Positions 42,817 through 54,429 of a stretch of DNA of 64,000 nt are shown here, piece after piece. Within the stretch, counting starts at the first letter, position 1. Every line of letters begins with the position of its first letter. The translations under genes were made by a program, and so were the position numbers. The DNA is from Monocercomonoides exilis (taxonomy: Eukaryota > Preaxostyla > Oxymonadida > Polymastigidae): NCBI GenBank assembly GCA_001643675.2, contig LSRY02000025.1, positions 994,001 to 1,058,000 on the forward strand. The letters run 5' to 3'. The notes under the pieces were generated by a model, which saw only the letters and a list, made by a program, of their open reading frames with translations, ran no database searches and was not told the origin of the DNA.

Positions 42817-43678
42817 AATCCGATTGTTTTCTTACTGTTTCTGTCCCTATAATGTCCCTATTTGCACTTGGTAATAGTCCCGAAATTTATTTATGTATAT
42901 CTTAATAGCGATTCATTTTTTGATGGGTGTTGTGAAGAGTTTCAATGATTTTTGGATTGGATTTCAGGAAAGGAGAATAGCTGAGAGTGTGAAGTGATGT
43001 TTCATCACTGTGTCTGCCTTTTTTCTCTGTTGAATTTGATCTTTTTGAGTTTGGACAAGAGTTATATCAGAAAGGGTGGAGCGGGTGGAAAACAAAGGAT
43101 TAACAGTCAAGTTTGTTTTTGTACCAAAAGTATTTGTATTTTTTTGTGTTTTGAATTGACTATGATACCATGTATTTGTTGATATTGCAATGCTTTTTAT
43201 TGAATCTTTTATTGTTCATATCAATTGATATTGAATTGACTGTCGGGAAATGTCTTAATGATGATATAGTAAAAATATATTCCTTTGAGAGTGATGCAAC
43301 ATAAAAAGATACTTATATGTTGCTTTCTATATTTCTGATGATTAATACAATGAAGTGCTGTTGTTATTTGTGTGTTATTTTGTTTTATGATTGTTATCGA
43401 ATTAACAATGAATTTATTTTTATGTTTTTCTCATCACTGAATATTCATCAACCGTTGTAGTTACTCAACAATGAAGATATTGATATCAAAACATTTATAT
43501 ATTGAATAGAACAATAATTATAAACATGTTCATTCAAAAACAAAACATTTTTAAGTGTTTAATTTTTCAAAGATATTTTTCTCATTTGAAATGAAAATTC
43601 AATGAAAAATAAAAAAACATATTTTCACCTTTATTCAAACATTAAAAAAATCAAAACCAATTTCTGATGAAATGTTTG
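42817..43678. other. AT-rich element interior
   Basis: No gene I can support. The ORF at 42994-43182 (MMFHHCVCLFSLLNLIFLSL) is too short and unsupported. The last 55 bases match the inner flank of the internal repeat. Confidence 0.5.
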
Positions 43679-44253
43679 CATTAATAAAGCAATAATATTC
43701 ACAAATTAAATGAAACAAAAATAAAAAATTTTGAAAAATTTTTGAAATTTTTGATCATAAAAAATACAAATTATTATTAATGGCGCCATTAAGAATACCA
43801 TGATCTATTTTGCTCAATGTGAATAAATAACAATAATAAACATGTCTGATGCTTTTTTTGAAAATCTGTTAGTGGAAAAAGTTGGTAATAATTTGTTTTT
43901 TAACATATTTTTTATTTGGGATGAAGTGTTGTGTGAAATGAATTGTTTCCCATGCACTGTCTTCGAAGATTTTTCTTATTTTTTTTCAGTCATTCTATAT
44001 ATTTAATATGTGAGGACGTCTGACTTGTAATGACAAAGCTGTATAAAAGGTTTGTTACAAATCGTTGTTGTTTTTCACAAATACAAAATTTTTGACCTAT
44101 TTATTTAGAAACTGGTAATTTTGTTTGGCACATAGACAATTTTTGATGAAACAAACAGAAAGACTATTCAATGTGACTATATTAATTCTTGTTCATTTTT
44201 GACAAAGTATGTTTTTATTATCAATTTGCAAAATACTCAAAAATCAATTATTG
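43679..44253. repeat. 575-bp terminal inverted repeat, right
   Basis: Ends CAATTATTG followed by TA and the palindromic flank TTGCTGTTTATGTGTGAT. Slightly diverged from the left and internal copies around 44070-44090. Confidence 0.9.
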
Positions 44254-44342
44254 TATTGCTGTTTATGTGTGATTTGAAATTATTATCAAATTATCAATAT
44301 TTCACTTCATTAGGAAGTGTATCTGAAATATGAAATGTCACA
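44254..44342. promoter_or_regulatory. Right half of the palindromic divergent promoter
   Basis: Reverse complement of 31011-31130, see there. It leads directly into the 5' end of gene C; the shared block CACTTCATTAGGAAGTGT lies about 50 bases inside. Confidence 0.65.
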
Positions 44343-45105
44343 GAACAAAATCATTGTGTGAAAGATTGGAAAGTGAAGAAAAGAACTTTATAAAGTATTG
44401 GATAAGCTCCACAGACAAAACAAGAAAGAAAAAGAGGAGGAGGGAGTGGAAAAATACATGGGAAATAAGGATAATGCTGAACTGAAAGCTGTGATAGAAG
44501 GAAGCTTAGAGAAACTAAATGATGATGAGCAAGATGATTATTTCGAGAAAATGGTGAGAGAAAATGAGGAAAGAGTTCTATAAGGAGCAGAGGCAGAAAG
44601 CGCAAGAGAGCAAAGGAGAAGGATGAAATGAGGAGGGGATAATGAGAAGGGAATATTATTCATAGGTTGGAATATATAAAGAATGAAAAAAAGCCGAAGT
44701 TTCAATTCAATGATTTCGAGTTGAAAGACAATGAAAGAAAGCAGCAACAATTAAAAAAAGTGTATAATGACAATCCATTGGACGACCTTGTGGAAGAGCG
44801 TGAAAAGGAATGAGCATCAGCGTGTGGAGGCAGCTTGGTTCAACCGGAAGACAAACATCATCCCGATTTCCACTGAGAAACAAATAAAGATGAAGCTGAA
44901 ATCGATTGAAGCAGCGCAGAGCAGGAAATGGAAAAGGAGAGAAAAGATCAGTGTGCATGGGGAAAAGAAGCTGGAGGAGAGGAGAGGTATTCTTATCAGC
45001 TCAGAAAGCAATGAAAGAGGAATTGGAAGTGAAAAAAAATTGAACACGAGGGTTCTTTATAAACAGAGAAAGATGGTATTTCAAATAGAAAAGTCGATAG
45101 AGTGA
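44343..45105 (+). CDS. Gene C 5' part: unrecognised charged protein
   Basis: Head-to-head with gene B and related to it over about the first 60 codons: RKELYKVLDKLHRQNKK here against RKELYEVLDKLYRQNKR on the opposite strand near 30990. It continues GVEKYMGNKDNAELKAVIEG, SLEKLNDDEQDDYFEKMVRE, then in another frame LKKVYNDNPLDDLVEERE and HQRVEAAWFNRKTNIIPIST. Mostly helical and charged, with at least one frame step near 44810. Function unknown. Confidence 0.4.
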
Positions 45106-45482
45106 TGCATTTGGAGTCATTTGATTAAGTCAGAACATCTCTTGTTATTCATTCCTGCTGAAATGGCTGTTATATGGAAAATTAGTGGAACACAAAGACT
45201 ATTTTGGTTTCATTCCACAATGAAGATAAGCAGAGGTGGGAAATGCGAATTCAATGAAAATGTGCTAAAGAGGAGATGGACTATTTTCTGTGGAGTGAGA
45301 ATGGAACGAAGAGAGAAGGAAAAGCGAGCAGAGTGTTTTGAACTGAAGTGAGTCTGAAGTGTCGAAATCAGCTTCGTTGAAAGGCAGGCATGCTCGTTAC
45401 ACGTATTCAGTGATTTCATCATCATCTTCTTTTTATTCCAGAGCAACAAAACATTTTTCAGTGATCCAAAGGAAAAGACAAA
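45106..45482. other. Probable gap or decayed part of gene C
   Basis: Contains a purine-rich ORF (45121-45351) without clear protein character. I cannot decide between intron, intergenic sequence and decay. Confidence 0.3.
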
Positions 45483-46632
45483 ATGACAGCGAAAAGGAAG
45501 AAATGCAGCAAGGATGACATGGTTCTGTTCCAAGAAGACGAAGATTATTCCTTCGGATCAAAGAACACAATTGCAAACAAAGCATTAACCTCATCTATTT
45601 ATCAATCACAGGCATCTGCTTCATCTTCCCCTCAGATTTCTTCGTTGATTTCTTTACAAAGTTCCAGCAAACACACAAAGGCTCCACAAAGCAGCATTCA
45701 TGCTTCATTGGAAGGGATGAAGAGGAGGAAAGAGGAGAAAAAGAATACAGTTTTTCTTTCGCCAAATTCGTTGCTGACACCAGAAAGAATACTGATTCTG
45801 ATATCTATATGTCACATTGCGCTTTTTGATGACAAGTGGTTAGCGGAGAAAGTGAAAGATGGAATGAAGTGAAAGGAGCAATGAACGAAGGCGAGAATGA
45901 AATTTGACGAAAGATTGAGGCGAATAAAAGAAAAGAAGCTGAGAGAAGAAAGAGAAAGAGAAGCAGAAAGAATTATAAGCTTGCCTTTTAATCAGCAAAA
46001 TGCTATTAACACAACGTTAAATGGACCAAATCAGACTCTTCAGTCAACGCTCCAATCAACTAGATCAGCATCCTTCTCTTCTTCTCCTTCCTCCTCTTCT
46101 TTATCATCATCATAACCTTCTTCTCTATCCTCACAAATTCCATCTGATTTCTATCACATTGATAATGCTTTTCCTTCTTCATCATTATCACTTTCACTTC
46201 CTTTTTCAAAGTTATCTATATCTCCATCTTCCACATATACCCCAACTTTCACCAATTAAATATTGCATCCCGTTCCTTCTTCGTCAATGTGCTTTCCTGA
46301 GCCAAAATTGTCGGCTATTCCAAGCCGCATCGAACGAGTTGAATTGGAGAAAGCGATTCAGACGAAGATGAGAAGATGGAGAAGGAAAAAGCAGAGAAGG
46401 AGACAAAGAAGCCGCTGGAGGAAGAGAATAAGAACTTTGAGAAAAAACGTGAAAAGCTCGAAGACGAGCAGAAGAAGGCGCTGGAGCAGGCTGAGAAGAA
46501 GCTGGAGGCATTTGCCTCGTATCTGAAGAAGAAGAAAATTGAGAGAAGCGAATCGAATTTCAAAAGTGGAGCGAAGCAGAGGAATGTGTGGATGAGGGAG
46601 AATACAGAATCGCATTTTTTTGTTGTGTAATG
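45483..46632 (+). CDS. Coiled-coil protein with two in-frame UAA
   Basis: Begins MTAKRKKCSKDDMVLFQEDE and runs to UGA 45870-45872 (ERILILISICHIALFDDKWL). From 45897 the same frame continues MKFDERLRRIKEKKLREERE, then a Ser-rich part with UAA at 46113-46115 and 46257-46259 (SSSLSSS-x-PSSLSSQIPSDFYHI and TYTPTFTN-x-ILHPVPSSSMCF), then IPSRIERVELEKAIQTKM. A frame step near 46375 leads into a long coiled coil (ENKNFEKKREKLEDEQKKAL) ending FFVV-UAA-UGA at 46628-46633. The two UAA are surrounded by continuous coding sequence and support UAA as glutamine. Could be one gene with the preceding piece. Confidence 0.45.
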
Positions 46633-46639
46633 AAGATGC

Positions 46640-48760
46640 TGTTAATTTGAGATGATCTTTCTTTTGATCGGCAGGCTGTTCAATTTGAAAGCTTCGCAGA
46701 TGTGTTTAACAATAAAAGCACATTTTCAACTGCAGAAAAAGGAGAAGATGACAATTCGGAAAACTTATCTTTTTTGAAAGAACAACAAAAGAAGAAGATG
46801 AAGAAAAGAGTTGTATTTCAAAAGAACTGAAACATTTAGAGAAAATGCCAAGTTAAAGTGCGAATTTGTTTTTCATTATTCAATTTGCTAGCTTCTTCTT
46901 CTTCGTCTTTTTCTTCTTGCGCTGAAAAAACATATCACACACCTTCATTGTCATCATCACTCACTAAAAATGATTGAGTTTCTTTATTTTTCGCATGTGT
47001 TCAAGAAATAATAATTGAAATATAGATGATGGTCATTTCTGAAGAAATGAAACAGATAATAATGCGAAAAAGATTTATAAGTTAATGATGAGTATTAAGA
47101 GAAAGAGACGAAAAGAGTTGTTTTTACAATGAATGATGAATGGAAATCGGATTGAAAAAAATTGAAGAGATAAAAAAGAAAGAAGTTAACTGGAAAATGG
47201 GAGAAGCTGGAACAGAAGACGAAGAAGAGCCAGAACGTAATACTACTACTGAGAAAGGTGCAATTGTTATTTATTTGAATCATTCTGTCTGTGGATTTTT
47301 CCTGATTTATAAAGAGATCAACAACGAAAAGAAGGGAAAGGCACTGATCATCCACGCAGTGAAGGGCATATCTATAAATGAGGAGCCATATGAAGAAAAA
47401 AGCTGGAATTCCTGTTAACCATCAGAGTGAAAAAAGGTTGAACATTCAGGAATATGACTGTATGTTGTTTCCATTTTGATAACAATAACTGATTGTAGCT
47501 GCCTTGTTATTGGCGAACAAACAGCTGTTGGGGGCACATGCTTCCTTTAACTGAGAAGACTGTGACTGCTGTGTTACTCTGGAAAATGATAAGAAGAAAA
47601 TCCAATTTGCGAATGTATTCCTTTAAATTTTGTGTTTCAAATGTGGTTACTCGTATGTTCATTTCTGACCAGTTGCTGATAGAGCCTTGTGAATACTGTG
47701 GATATTCTCTGTTTACCGAGCAGGCTTCAAGTGAAGCCGAGGTGCAATTATATAAGCACCACTGTTATGCACAAAATGTGGAAAGCTTTTTCAGAGCATC
47801 AGCAAAATTTGCGAGATCCGTTGGGTTTTTTTTTTTGAAATGATAAAGCGTGTTGATGACGAGCTGGTTCAGCAAAATGGTCGTCGAAGAGAGTAGAACA
47901 TGCTAAAGAAGCTGTCTGGCAGATTTTCTTTTCGAAAACAATGGAGCTTGGAGTTGAGGTTCAGATGCATCTCTGTTGGAGAAAAGAGTCAGGAGATAAA
48001 AGCAAGAGATCCGAAAAGGATGGAGAAGAGGGAAGACCGTGCAAAAGAGTTTGAATAATGTGAAAAGATGTGACAGAAATTGAGAAATGAACATCAGCGA
48101 GCTGGCAGAGTAAAAGCCATCAAGAACAATATTTTTCTAAACAGATTTAATTCGAATGTTGGAAAGGCAACTCTGGTGGTTGATGTGTAGGACGGCTGTG
48201 GATGTGGGTCCCAGGTGGACAAGCGCGGAGCCGAACTGACAGATAGAGAAGCATATATTTTGTCAGCAGAATATCAGCTTGGAACAGCAGAAGATGATAA
48301 AGTGGAGGCGTGAGGTTGAAGTTGATGCACAACATTGCAACTCTTCGCTCACACCGCTGACAAGAGCAAGCTGGATATCGCCAGACTTATGAGAGCATAA
48401 TGATTGTGAAGTTTGAAGATTTCAATACGAATTCTGCTCTGGGTTTGTAGAAAACAGCAAATGAGAGAAGCTTAAACACCTCAAAGGGATGAAAGCAAGA
48501 GGAATGCGAGTTTCGCAAAAGTGGATGGAGAATCGATGAGGATAAATGACTGTAACTAGGATGCTGAAGCGAAAGTGCAATGATCCAGATACCCACTCCC
48601 TTTTTGCTGCCTCCGCAGTCACATATGAAAGGGGTTATTGGGAAGTTTGTGTTAAAAAGGAGCATCGAGCGAAAAGCGGATCAGCTGAAAGAGAAACAAT
48701 GAAAGTGGGACTCAGTGAACAAGGAAGGCGATTCCTAAGAGGTGGAGAATAGTTAAAAAA
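46640..48760 (+). pseudogene. Decayed coding region, several fragments
   Basis: Fragments on the plus strand: 47140-47418 (IGLKKIEEIKKKEVNWKMGE, later NHSVCGFFLIYKEINNEKKG), 47538-47843 with a possible zinc-binding motif (LLIEPCEYCGYSLFTEQASS, then KHHCYAQNVESFF), and 48546-48752 (GYWEVCVKKEHRAKSGSAER, EQGRRFLRGGE). The purine bias and codon-like composition point to one former or indel-damaged gene on this strand, but I cannot assemble a continuous frame or name a family. Confidence 0.3.
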
Positions 48761-50613
48761 TAAAGCCAGCTGTTCATCAAAATATTTTGTTGTATCTGAA
48801 ACAGAAATATTTGTATTTCTATTTATTTATTCATAATTTCTTTGTATTTTTTTTCAATAGCTTTGATCAATTAATTTGAATAACTAATTTCCAGAATTAT
48901 TAATTTAAAAACAATTATTAACAATAAACAATAGTTTATTCTACAAATATTATGTGTTTCCATCATATTTTTCAATGTTTATTATTGAAAATTGATTGTT
49001 TTTATCTAAAGTTTTTTGATCTTCAATTTCAATTTCTAAAATACTTTGAAATGACATCATAAAACAAGTTTTTATATAAAAAATTGATTAATAACGTATC
49101 GAAGTTATTATTATCATGTTTATAATACTAGATAACATTTATATTGTTCTGAATATTTTAGTTTCGATATTCTCTGAAAATTTTTTATATATTTTTTTGA
49201 ATATTTCACAAAAACAATTGAAAACAAATTTTATTTAGCAAATAATTAATAATAGTGATATATTAAACAATATTTTCACTTAATTTTTCAAAAATTTTTT
49301 CTAATCAACCCAACCCTTAATGAAAAATTTTTTTGATCAAACGTCGGAATTTTTTATGATATCAAAAAAAATCACCCATATTATCAAATTTTTGATTCTT
49401 TAAAAAGAAATGTTATTGTGAATTTCTTGAATTGAAACTGTGTCTATATTTTTCCGAAAAGAGAAAACTCAATGAAAGCTCTCCAAAATATCCTTCTCCT
49501 GATCCAAATTTGTTTCCAAATTAAAACATTATACACATTTATGATATTTTTTCTCAACATCAAAAAGAATAAGTGCAAAGAGAAATTTTAGTAATAAATC
49601 CATGTTTAATGACCTGTTCATTCAACAAATTGAATTCTTCCGATATGATATGTGTTGTTTTAGTAGTACAGCTAAATCCAGACAGAAAATGGAAGTTTAT
49701 TGAACAAATGAATGAAAATATTTTGTTGTTTGAATTTTGTTCCAAACAATATGTGTGACCATTTTTTTAAACCTAACTTTTTACGGTATGTTGTTTTTTC
49801 AAAGATTGTTTATCATGAAAAAAATATTTAGAAATCTTATTTATAAAATAACTATAACTGTTTTAATTACAAATGTTTTTTCCGAATAAAAGATGTTAAT
49901 TTTTTTTATAAGCCTTGCCACTTTTCACGATTCATTTGTTGATATTCATGGGAATTTTTTGAACCGAAATTTCTAAATGAAAAAACATTATTTCTAAAAT
50001 AATCAGTCATATACTTATCGTTAACATAATGGCAGTTTTCTTCGCAAGTTAATATGTTATTCTTTTTCAAAAAACTCCATTGTTTTATTTTCTGTTTCAT
50101 TTGAATATTTCAATTTTTAATCAGTTTTTGTTGTGAACACAACATATATCTCCAAAATGTTTTCCAACTTATGTGTGAAAAAATGATGTGAATAAAATTA
50201 TTTTTTGGAAAAGATTGAAGTGTTTGAAGCAAAAACAAATCAATGAATTGATGAATTCTCGAAAACAGAAAGTTTTGCAAGTGCGATTTTTCAAAAAGAA
50301 TAACGCAAATGAAACTTCTCTTTACAAAAAATTTATTCATAATGTTTTTTAAAAAAAATTTTTTTTGCCTTTTTCAAAAAAAGAAAAGAATTCATTTTCA
50401 TTTTCAAAATTGAAAATTTTCTGATTTTCTTTGAAATCACATATTGTTTTTTTTGAAATTTAATGACAATTTTAATTTTTAATGAAACAAATGAGATAAT
50501 TCAAATAGTTGTTTTCTTTCGATTATTCGAAATAATAATAATAAAAATGTAATGTCAAAGTTGGAGTGATGATTTGTGAAACAAAAAAAAAACCTTTTGA
50601 ATAACAAATTTGG
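48761..50613. other. AT-rich intergenic region
   Basis: No gene. Short ORFs on both strands look random. A degenerate piece of the GGGTGATT MITE end (AATCACCCATATTATCA) is at 49370-49386. Confidence 0.5.
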
Positions 50614-50871
50614 GTGATTATTTTTGAAATCATATTTTTCATTTAATAATTTCGGTGCAAAAATATTTCTTGAATATCAATAAAAAATTGAAAAAGCAAA
50701 AAGGCTTATTGAATACATTTTTATCTTCGATTCGGAAAAACATTTTGTTTAAAAAAATAATTATCATGCTTTTTCTGTTTTGAATACAAATTTTTTTTCA
50801 AAAAACGAACATTTTCTGAAAAATCAACACCCCGAAAAAATATATGATTTCAAAAATAATCACCCACATTC
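50614..50871. mobile_element. MITE, GGGTGATTATTTTTGAAATC family, copy 2
   Basis: Same ends and interior as 25535-25799 (AGGCTTATTGAATACATTT, TCATGCTTTTTCTGTTTTGA). About 258 bp, no coding capacity. Confidence 0.75.
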
Positions 50872-50933
50872 AAGCTCATCGTTAAAAGATTAATAGTTTC
50901 TTTTCAATAAAACAGTTAGCACAATTTGGAATA

Positions 50934-51382
50934 CAGTCAAAACCGGATATAATCACATCGAATACAATCACATTCGTTTATAGTCACATTTTTCCATTGA
51001 CCGACATTTTTTGACAGTTTTTATTCATTTTTCATCTCACACAATCACGGGGCTGAAAATATATAATCGCATTTTTTTATTATTATGTGTGATTTTTTCA
51101 TTGAAAAATCGATTTTTTGATCAAAATTTTCAATTTTTGATTTTTTAAAATAATATTTAAATAAGTCTGAATTACATAATAAAACAATAAAAATTGTTAT
51201 TTCTATTGAAAAATGTGTATTTGTCAAGTTTTTTCAAAAATAAAAAAATTGACCCAAAATTAATTATTTCAAAAATTTAATTTCATTTTTTTCTGTGTTA
51301 AGTCACATCGCTTATAATCACAATCGGATATAGTCACAAAAAGTCGTGCAAAAACCTGTGTGATTATATCCGGTTTTGACTG
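50934..51382. mobile_element. MITE with CAGTCAAAACCGGATATAAT ends, copy 1
   Basis: About 450 bp. Left end CAGTCAAAACCGGATATAAT, right end its complement (ATCCGGTTTTGACTG). Left flank is TA; the right flank is AAAT, so the duplication is not intact. Inner repeats TATAATCACA recur. The CAGT-starting ends and TA target in the second copy (63109-63562) fit a pogo/Tigger-derived MITE, and a pogo-like transposase is present at 23923-24954, but a link between the two is only inferred. Confidence 0.75.
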
Positions 51383-51925
51383 AAATTTTATTTTTATATT
51401 TTTTATAATTTTTTATTTTTTCATTTTGTGTGTGTCTAAGCAACATTATATTTTTCCGATTATTTCTTCTTCTTTCAAAAACTCAGCCATTTTCTCTTTG
51501 ACTTATTTGAACATGAATCTCATTCATCGTTTTGTTCACATTCAATGGCAATTCTTCCATCACTGAAACAAAGTTATTTATACGCATAAGCGTTTATTAT
51601 GTTTTACACACAACTTCCACAGATGATTTCTTTCATAAAATATTCTTTATTCGATAAATGATATTTGTTCTGAATGCTAAAATAATTTATCTTTTTGCTT
51701 CGAGACTTTGACTTGAGAAAATTTTCGTTAACGAGAGATCTGTGAACAGAAAGAAAGAAAGAAGGAGAAAGAAAGAAAGAAAGCAAAAAAACTGTTAAAG
51801 TTTATTGGATATATTTCCAACTTTTCAACAAATCAATCAGTCACTTCCGTTTGATGAAAGTGATGATTTGTTCAAGATGATATATAAATCATTCCGTTCT
51901 TGAGAAGTTTGATTTTTTTTTTTTT
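51383..51925. other. AT-rich spacer with GAAA microsatellite
   Basis: A GAAA/GAAG repeat lies at about 51747-51785. No gene otherwise. Confidence 0.5.
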
Positions 51926-52657
51926 GAAATGTTGAAAGAAATGGATTTGTTGAAGAAGATTAAAAGTTAGAAAGAACTTATATGATGAAACAAACAAAAC
52001 TCATGAAAGCTGAATGGAATAAGGGAAAGAAGAAAATGAAAGAAGATGAAGAAAAAGATTTTTTTTTTAACATGATCAAATGAAACAAATAACTCCTCAG
52101 AAAGTTCAAATGAATCTTCATTTGAGGATGTTTCAGTCTTTCAACAGAAAATGAGTGCAATTCCGGATGAATGGAATTTGAAAAAACAGGAATAGTTCCA
52201 AATCCACATTGAAATCGATTCAATGTCTGATGAAGCCAAAGAGTGTCAGAGAATAAATGGGAAGAAAGGACATAAAGATGATTTGATCAAAAAAGAAGAT
52301 GAAGCGAATTTATTCCATCAAGAATTTAGAAGGAAACTGTTTTGTGAAGAGATGGAAATCTGTTTTGTTGAAAAGGAACACGAAAGATTTAAAAATGACG
52401 AAAAGAAAAGAAAGAAATAAAACAAAGGAATTTGTCTGATGCTTGGAAAAGTTAAAAGAAAAGAAGAAGAAAGCGATGTTGAAGCAAATTTGCAGATGAA
52501 AAGTGCAGAAGAAGAGGAAAAGGAGAAACAAACCATGAAGAAACCATTTTCGAATGAAATGACTCAGAACAATGATGATTTTCTCAGAGCAAATATCATG
52601 AAAAATTATATTTCATTTGCATCAATGAAACAAAGACAACAGAAAACCAATGAATGA
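51926..52657 (+). CDS. Acidic/basic coiled-coil protein with UAG and UAA in frame
   Basis: In the frame ending at UGA 52655-52657 the sequence reads NETNNSSESSNESSFEDVSV, FQQKMSAIPDEWNLKKQE, UAG (52193-52195), FQIHIEIDSMSDEAKECQRI, ..., KNDEKKRKK, UAA (52418-52420), NKGICLMLGKVKRKEEESDV, then KQTMKKPFSNEMTQNNDDFL and SMKQRQQKTNE. A short upstream piece (EWNKGKKKMKEDEEKD) joins across the poly(T) at 52060-52070 with a one-base step. This is one of the cleanest cases of UAR inside coding sequence with a UGA end. No family recognised. Confidence 0.55.
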
Positions 52658-53039
52658 AATGATGACTCGTTAATCAACAAAAAATACCAGCGGAACTTCA
52701 ATCGACTTGCTTCCTGACTCAACTGATCGTGAAATCCGCATTGTATTCTTTATCTTCTGCATCGCCTCGTTTTCCATCTGTCAATCAATCAATCAATCTG
52801 TCTGTCTATCTTTCTTTATCTTCATCTTCTTTTTTCACACATGTTTTGACGATCATCCAGCGTGTGACTTTCAACAATGGAAGGAATTGTTCCAATTTCT
52901 GAGCAGACAAAATGAAAAAGTCTTCTATTCTTTTCTTCTTTGTGAGGAGAAGCGTGAAAAAGTTAGGAGTTGCTATTTTTTGACGGATAGATGAAGAACG
53001 GGAGAATTGTCACTGTAGAAAAGGAAGAAGCAGAAACAG

Positions 53040-54060
53040 AAGAAACAACAGGGAAACCTTAACTGGTGCGAAGATATGAATTGGACTGAGTTGGATGAGA
53101 AGATGAGCTGAGAGAAATGAAAAAGAGAGAGAGGGAGTGAGAGGGAGAAAGAGAAAGAGAAAGAAAAGGGAATTTCGAGGAAAGAAATCAGAAATCTGGA
53201 AGAATGTTCAGATGGAGATGAAGAGATGCTCTGGGATTATTACCAAAAGAATTACCTTTGGGGATGGAGGTTGCAGCTGCTTTGTATTTGTCGGGGATGA
53301 CAGAAGTTATGAGGAGGTGAAATGAATGCGAAGATGATTTGACAAAAGAGGAGAGATTAAAGAACAATGAAGGTGTGCAACATTTTTTGTGACTTTATTT
53401 AATTGATTTTTCTTTGATTTATTGTTTTTTTTTTCACGAGAACTGATGTCAGAGTTTTTGTTGGTGTCTTTCAAAAGCCATGATGGAATCCAAAATAGCA
53501 TTGGAAGCTGGCAATGGATGAGTATTTGGAAAGATTTGTGGAAAAGAACACGAATGAGTCATTGGCAGAATAAGTTTCGAAGATAAGTGGAGCTTTTATA
53601 TTTTTTAACAAGACATCTTTGATGAACAGCAGAAGGAGCTGGGAAAGAGAAGCAGGCGAATTGGGACAATGGCAAACATCAAATTGAAGGAATGGAAAAG
53701 AAAAGGAGAGATGAACGGAAGACTGTTTGGAGGAGATAGCGACATGGGGATGAAGATGAGAGAAAGGGAAGGAAGAGGAGAAGGAGGAGGAGAAGGAGGG
53801 TAAAGAGGATGAAGAGATGCAGGAGAAAGAGAAGAAGAAAGAGAAGGAGGAGGGAGTGTATTGGTGAGTGAGACTCATTTCTCTTCTTTTTGTGTGTCTT
53901 CAGCCCCATTCATTTCATCGAACTTTGTATGTATTTCCAAACCGACCTTCGTCAACATCTCAACAAATCCATCGAAAACAACCCATCCGGCAGAAGGGCC
54001 GAGCCAAACCTCGTTTCTGATGAGTGGATGTGAATTTTCATCAGAATGGGATTAATATGA
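53040..54060 (+). pseudogene. Unrecognised gene remnant, right copy
   Basis: Counterpart of 130-1300: shares KREFRGKKSEIWKNVQMEM, the probable intron at 53370-53443 and the GA-rich charged block (53690-53860), with many substitutions and a shorter GAGAGG tract. It ends VGDDRSYEEVK-UGA where the left copy has EEV-UAA-MNEKMI-UGA. Decayed or damaged like the left copy. Confidence 0.35.
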
Positions 54061-54429
54061 TGGGGGCATTGTTTACTCTCTGAAAAACTCCTCAACTTCT
54101 TTGACTGTCTCGAACACCTCTTTTGTCAAATGCTATTGATCAGGGAATGTTGTAATCAGTGGAGGTGCAGGGAATCCACTGAAACCGAGGAGACAGAATC
54201 AGAGAGATAATGGGGCTTATTCTTTCACCAGGTGCAAATGGAATGGATCGAAAAGAACCAAAAGCAATGAATCACTTGCTGGTAGAATTTCGAGAGGAGG
54301 GATTGCAAGCACAAGCAGTCTGACACAGAGAATTCTTGAAGCGAAGTATTGTTGATTACATTGCTTCGCTTCATGTGCTTGACCGTTGTTTTTGCTTTTT
54401 GAACCATTTTATTTTAATTAAAAAAATCA

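Larger units (their letters stand above)
31131..44253. mobile_element. 13.1-kb USP-carrying DNA transposon (composite) with 575-bp inverted repeats and TA duplication
   Basis: Bounded by CAATAATTGATTTTTGAG at the left and its complement ending CAATTATTG at the right, with TA on both outer sides. Terminal repeats are 575 bp (31131-31705 and 43679-44253). A third inverted copy (34733-35307), identical in layout to the left end, lies inside, so 31131-35307 would by itself form a 4.18-kb unit; that inner end lacks a TA flank. Cargo: a USP gene (32066-34583), a degenerate Cys/Gly-rich gene (35700-37590), a foldback element (38262-38700), and a USP-DDE transposase fusion gene (38828-42731). Long repeats recall Maverick elements but no DNA polymerase, ATPase or retroviral-type integrase is present. 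The boundaries are supported by sequence; the superfamily is unknown to me. Confidence 0.8.

Noticed and set aside
31131-44253. Maverick/Polinton assignment because of long inverted repeats and size
   Set aside because: No protein-primed DNA polymerase, packaging ATPase, adenoviral-type protease or retroviral-type integrase; target duplication is TA rather than 6 bases.
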